Assembly: GCA_030272585.1 (NCBI GenBank)
Contig: BSYQ01000004.1
Location: 4,340,001 to 4,404,000 of the forward strand
Source: Bryopsis sp. KO-2023
Lineage: Eukaryota; Chlorophyta; Ulvophyceae; Bryopsidales; Bryopsidaceae
Length of the DNA stretch: 64,000 nt
Direction: 5' to 3'
Position 1 is the stretch's first letter. The number at the start of each line of letters is the position of its first letter. Under the pieces are notes generated by a model. It made no database searches and was not told where the DNA came from. It was given only the letters and a program-made list of their open reading frames with translations. This document shows positions 60,101 through 64,000 of the stretch, in pieces. A program made the position numbers and the translations under genes.

Positions 60101-61181
60101 CTCCTCCGCCCACTTCCCTTTCTGTTTTCTCCTCCCCTTTCTTTCCAGTTTTTCGGGATCTACGTTTTCCCTCTATTTTATTTTTAATTATTATTATTAT
60201 TATTTGTTTTTTTTTTATTGATCTGAACCCACATGTGTTTTTGCAGGCTTTAGAGAGTGGGTTAAAATCTGATCCCGAAATTCTGAGGGAGGCAGCCGAT
60301 GAAAAAAAGCGACTCGAAGAACAATCGAACAATGGCCGAAAACCCGCTGACTCAAAATCAGACAGTCTTTTGGATCCTCTGCTTTCGAAGACGTCAGGTA
60401 TTGATCGAGTCGGCCAACAGTTCTTTGAGTCATACCTGTGCACGAAAGGTTGGATGTCTGACTGATCGACCATGTGGGTCTGACTGAGGATTGATTCTCT
60501 GTTGTGCTTTTTTTTTGTCCCCAACAGAGTATGACGATTCTGAATCAAAACCCCCCGCCCTCGAGAAACTGCAGAGGACCAACACAATGGATCTGAAAAC
60601 TTTTCCCGACACCGCCGAAGGTCAGTCAGTCAGTTGCCCCCTTTCATCCTTTTTTTTGTTTTTTCGGAATCGGTGAAGGGTTCATGAATGCCTCGATGGG
60701 GTCCCATCAATTCGTGGGAAAAAAAATTGAAAAACAATCCATATATGTTGCACAAAAGAAATTACTCCATTGAAAGATCTCTTTGGAGGGGTTTCTTGAA
60801 AGAATTGGAGGTAGGAGGCGGTTTTAGTAGCACAGCATCGCTCCATTTATTTTTTTTTGAATGGAAAAAAAAACTCCCTCACCTCCCCCCCAAAAGAAAA
60901 AATAAAATTAATAAATGAAAATGAACAAAAATTAGGAAAGCAAACCGGAAAAAGATTGCGAGGATTCGCTCCAGTTTAAAATGAGTTTTCAGTCATTGTT
61001 TTTGGAGTGAATTCTGATGGCGGGATGGTGTGTGTGTTTTTCAGGATATGTTTCGATGGTCCGATGGTACAGCTTCCAATTTCTACTGACGGAAGTTTAC
61101 AAAGACATGGAGGAGTTGCACAAAAACCTGAACGTGGTGCTGGGCAGAATGCCAGACTACGGTGTCAAAGGATTGCGATAA
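57124..61181 (+). CDS. ALMT/FUSC-family membrane transporter
   Basis: Nine exons: 57124-57338, 57718-58063, 58432-58644, 58957-59068, 59347-59573, 59906-60049, 60247-60397, 60528-60620 and 61045-61181. Phases agree; 1638 bases, 545 residues. The first two exons give about five or six hydrophobic helices, with 'VGATTGVGIVAAAWSADLL' and 'RIVGMIAGVLMANILAVLIYP', the core pattern of the aromatic-acid-exporter/aluminium-activated malate transporter fold. The C-terminal two thirds are soluble and helical: '...WVKRQPLPEEDIATLAWSIR', a Lys/Glu/Asp-rich linker, and an end at 'VVLGRMPDYGVKGLR'. ALMT channels carry malate and other anions across plasma or vacuolar membranes in plants; substrate here is unknown. 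Intron 1 holds a duplicate of the exon 2 acceptor. The start is the first ATG before helix 1. Confidence 0.8.
57585..57738 (+). repeat. Tandem duplication of a 3' splice site in the ALMT-like gene
   Basis: Copy 1 (57585-57660) and copy 2 (57677-57738) share TTTCTGTAATTTTGTTTT, GGCAC.TTTTCCTCC, the acceptor CCCACAG and the exon start TGTGGC.AAAACCA. Copy 1 has a longer TCC run. Splicing to 57640 instead of 57718 keeps frame but meets a stop after 15 codons. Confidence 0.8.
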
Positions 61182-62463
61182 ATTTCAACACATATTTTTT
61201 TTCGGAGGAAGAGTATTTATAAGCATTTAATATGCATGTGCTGTAAGGGTTGGGGCAGGATTTAGTGAGTCGCCAAGAAATTGCACTGTGGATTTTGTGG
61301 GTTGGGTGGTTTATTGTGAGGGTGCGGCTGGACTGTTGCGCCCCCCACCTCGTTTTTTTTTGTTTGTTTGTAGCGCGACATGGGGTTCTTTGACCTGTTC
61401 TGTCTGGCATTGTTTTTATAGAAGGAATCAACATGGTGGGTGTTTTCGTTTGTTTTTTATTTTTTTGGCATTTGAGCAATGGTTTGTCGGGTCTGTATTT
61501 GCAAGGCTACTATATTTATTGGAGCATATCTTGTTGAAATAGGGCACCTCGTGTTGGGGAAAAAAAGTCAATGATAATCCTATAATAATATAATTAGTGC
61601 ACTGAATATATATATGTATATATATGTTGAATATGATGGGAACAGATCAGCCCTTCTCCATTCCAGTTTTTGTTTTTTTGTTTTTACTTCAGAAAGAGTT
61701 CGAATTTTTCTACCAAAGGCCACACGATTACTTTCACTTTTAGATTTTCCCCAAAAAGGCCCAAAAGTCGGCAATACACCAATATCACAGGGGGAGTTGT
61801 TCATCAGCAAAGTCCAATAACAGGCATATCCTTATTGTCCCTCATTTTTTTCCAACCAACAGAATCAAAAGCCAATTACACGTCCCTTATTTCTTCAGTT
61901 CTGTTTTAACCCGTCTTCAATTCCAGAGCTCCCGATCGATCAGCCACCCCACGGCCTTTTTTTTTTTTTTTTTTCCTTTTCAGGGGGGAGTCCATGCAAA
62001 TACCACAATTTTGAATTGATCAGACAAATAGAAATCCACATTCGATCAAATTCCCATTTTCCCCCCCTCCCCCCCCCCCAGCTGTCTTTCTTCGACCCAG
62101 ACCCCCCCCCCTTCTCGAATTTGCTCCCTCTCCTTTTTCCAACAGAGCGCTATTAACAACACCCTTCAATTTTGCCTCTCGCTTCTTTTTTTTCCCCACA
62201 CGAACGAGATTTACATGAGGATTCGACCGATAATATATCCCAGAATTTTTGTTTTCGATGAAAAAGACTATCCAGGGGGGGGGGAACAACAATACTCGAA
62301 CATGCCCCACACACATCGACACAGAATTTTTTGCCGTTCCTTTTTTCTCCCCCCAAAAAACGCACACATGGACAAAAAAAGTGGTGAGTTTAAGAGAGAG
62401 AGAGAGACCCCTCTCCCCCCCTTTTTTTCTCATTTTCGGCTTTTTTTTTTCGTTTAAAAAACC
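61182..62463. other. Intergenic, convergent 3' ends
   Basis: No gene seen. T and C tracts near 61955-61975 and 62060-62115, and an AG run near 62392-62405. Confidence 0.5.
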
Positions 62464-64000
62464 CTAGCCCATTTTCCCTTGTATGCATCGATGCACGTGG
62501 CAAAGGTACTCCACGTACGACATGCCAGCAGAAGATCGATCCTCCACCAACATGTTGAGGAATTTGGTTTCGTTGGGTTGAGATCGCAGGGCGACGGCCA
62601 TTCGCATGTAGGAGCTTCGCTCTTTTCTCATTTCGTTGATGAGATTTTGGACGCTCTTGTTGTAAGGGTTGTCCATTCGAAGCAGTTGGGGTTCCGGAGC
62701 TTTCACATTCACTCTGTCAAAACCGAACAATTCTTGCAGGGCGTTGGGCTCCACCTGAAAAAAAGCAAAAAAAGAAAAAAGCAAAAAAGAAAAGTTTCAG
62801 AACTGAGCAAAAGCCATGGGATTTTTTATTTATTTTTATTTTACAGTCGGAGGACTAGTAGGGTGTTTTCCACTGGAGACAGGAGAACCACTAAGGCCTC
62901 ATGCATGTCTATATGCTTTTCTTTTCGGAGAGAGTGTTATTTATTTTTTTTATTTTTTTATTTTTTTGCAACGATGCTGAATGCATGTTTGCTAATGTGG
63001 ACAGCTCTCAAAATCCAACTCCAATTCACAAAAAAAACAAAAAAACAAACATGAAATTTGTTGTTTCATTCGAGAAAAAAACAAACATATCCTCGTACGC
63101 TCATGTCAATTCGTTTACTCCCTTTTTTAATTGAAAACAGCAGGTACCATCCACAAAGGAATTTTGAAAAATATATATATATGTATGTTTTTTTTATTAT
63201 CAATTTTTTTAAATAAATAGGAAAAAATCGTGTGCAACCCACATGCGATTCCACTTTGACGATCATTTCGTTGCCGTTCTCCAGTAGATACATATGCCCT
63301 TCTTGCAGTTTTTCCGCACTCATGGCCAGAGCTTGAGGCACCCCTCCCTCCTTCCTTTCCCTCAGCGAATTCAAATCTATCAAGCGTCCGTACAGCAAGG
63401 GCAACACGCTGGAACAGGGAAGGCTGAACAGCAGTGACAGGAAGGCCGCCCTTTCATCAGGTTTCACGTCCGGTCGGAGGGCTTTCGTTTTCAAAAGGGC
63501 CAGCGTGTATAGGGGCAGAAGTTTGAGGGCATCCGGGAGGATGAGTTGGCCAGCTGCGAAGAGGATCAAAGGGGGGTGGTGTTTAAAAAATAAAAATAAA
63601 TAAATAAATAAATACAAATAAATAAATAAATAAATACAAATAAATATATATATATATATATATATAAAACATAAACTAGCATAAAATAACGATGGCTGTT
63701 GCTCGATGATGCAGTGAATTCTCATGTCCTATTCTGATTATAGAAAATGTCGAACATTTTCATGATTTTCTGGATCGTGCAAAAAAAAAATTAAACCTAA
63801 AGCCAGCTGGGCAAGCGTTCAGAAAACGACGCAGCTGTGATGGGTAAAATCTTCTCAAAACGAATATCGATCAAACATCCCCTCCCCCCCCCCCCCAAAA
63901 AAAAAAAGGATTCAAACTCAGGCAACCAGAGCAAAATTCCAGTGGCTCACCCCCCAAAAAAATATATCCACCAAAATATCTAATTTCTCTATGTTTTCTC
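62464..64000 (-). CDS. SEC24: SEC24, COPII coat cargo-binding subunit (C-terminal part)
   Basis: SEC24 binds cargo signals in the COPII coat at ER exit sites. Two phase-0 exons are clear: 63553-63243 and 62754-62464 (stop 62466-62464). The first encodes 'LILPDALKLLPLYTLALLK' followed by 'DERAAFLSLLFSLP' and 'VLPLLYGRLIDL', the helical and gelsolin-like region. The second encodes 'PNALQELFGFDRV', 'LRMDNPYNKSVQNLI' and 'FLNMLVEDRSSAGMSYVEYL', matching the SEC24 C-terminus (LVEDRs....SYv.wL..lH). The 5' part of the gene, with the zinc-finger, trunk and beta domains, lies beyond the right edge. No further exon is recognisable between 63560 and 64000. Confidence 0.9.
63588..63666. repeat. (TAAA)n/(TA)n microsatellite
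   Basis: AAAT-type tetranucleotide array interrupted by TACAAA, ending in a TA run, within a SEC24 intron. Confidence 0.9.

Noticed and set aside
60688..60918. Plus-strand frame in the last ALMT intron
   Set aside because: Lies between two well-supported splice sites, contains A-rich low complexity and has no matching acceptor.

Overview
This window is nuclear DNA of an intron-rich photosynthetic eukaryote. The case rests on introns with GT-AG borders and pyrimidine-rich acceptors, one-to-few genes per 5 kb, no operons, and a plastid-type Mg-protoporphyrin IX methyltransferase (ChlM). The ChlM N-terminus reads as a simple transit peptide plus the hydrophobic segment and DPQKRRE-type junction known from green-lineage enzymes, with no secretory signal in front. 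A plant-type MUN/DUF810 (PATROL1-like) protein, an ALMT/FUSC transporter and a small EF-hand protein of flagellar type fit a flagellated green alga, possibly a streptophyte alga. That placement is inference. Non-coding DNA is full of A/T homopolymers and G or C tracts of 8-16 bases.

Layout. 1-10 kb is gene-poor: an intronless HhH/AT-hook protein (1737-2510), a tRNA-like minihelix (3388-3440), a long ORF that may be a retroelement ORF1 (4647-6104), a flavin monooxygenase fragment (near 6.6 kb) and a small SPEC3/Stum-like membrane protein (9295-9507). 10.5-15.5 kb holds a SET-domain lysine methyltransferase (+), an EF-hand protein (-) and ChlM (+), the last two divergent across 283 bp. 16-31 kb carries two large minus-strand genes: a MUN-domain protein (16252-22943) and EFR3, the plasma-membrane anchor of PI4-kinase (24898-31200). 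Each has a short inverted-repeat transposon in an intron. 32.9-34.9 kb has an unrecognised minus-strand gene. 36.7-41.8 kb has a secreted ankyrin-repeat protein whose repeats are single symmetric 99-bp exons. 43-56 kb has three minus-strand genes: a PAM2-motif protein, a probable RNA polymerase I RPA34-like subunit, and NRDE2. 57.1-61.2 kb is the ALMT/FUSC transporter (+). The 3' end of a SEC24 gene (-) runs off the right edge.

Several gene models (EF-hand, ankyrin, PAM2, RPA34-like, ALMT) were spliced by hand from visible GT/AG sites; intron phases match throughout and total lengths are multiples of three. The genes are functionally mixed: chlorophyll synthesis, membrane traffic and phosphoinositide scaffolding, RNA metabolism and rRNA transcription. 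I see no pathway cluster and no clear new multi-gene system. The most unusual signals are the exon-cassette expansion in the ankyrin gene, two independent tandem duplications of 3' splice sites, the armless tRNA-like hairpin, and two inverted-repeat elements sharing CCGTA termini.
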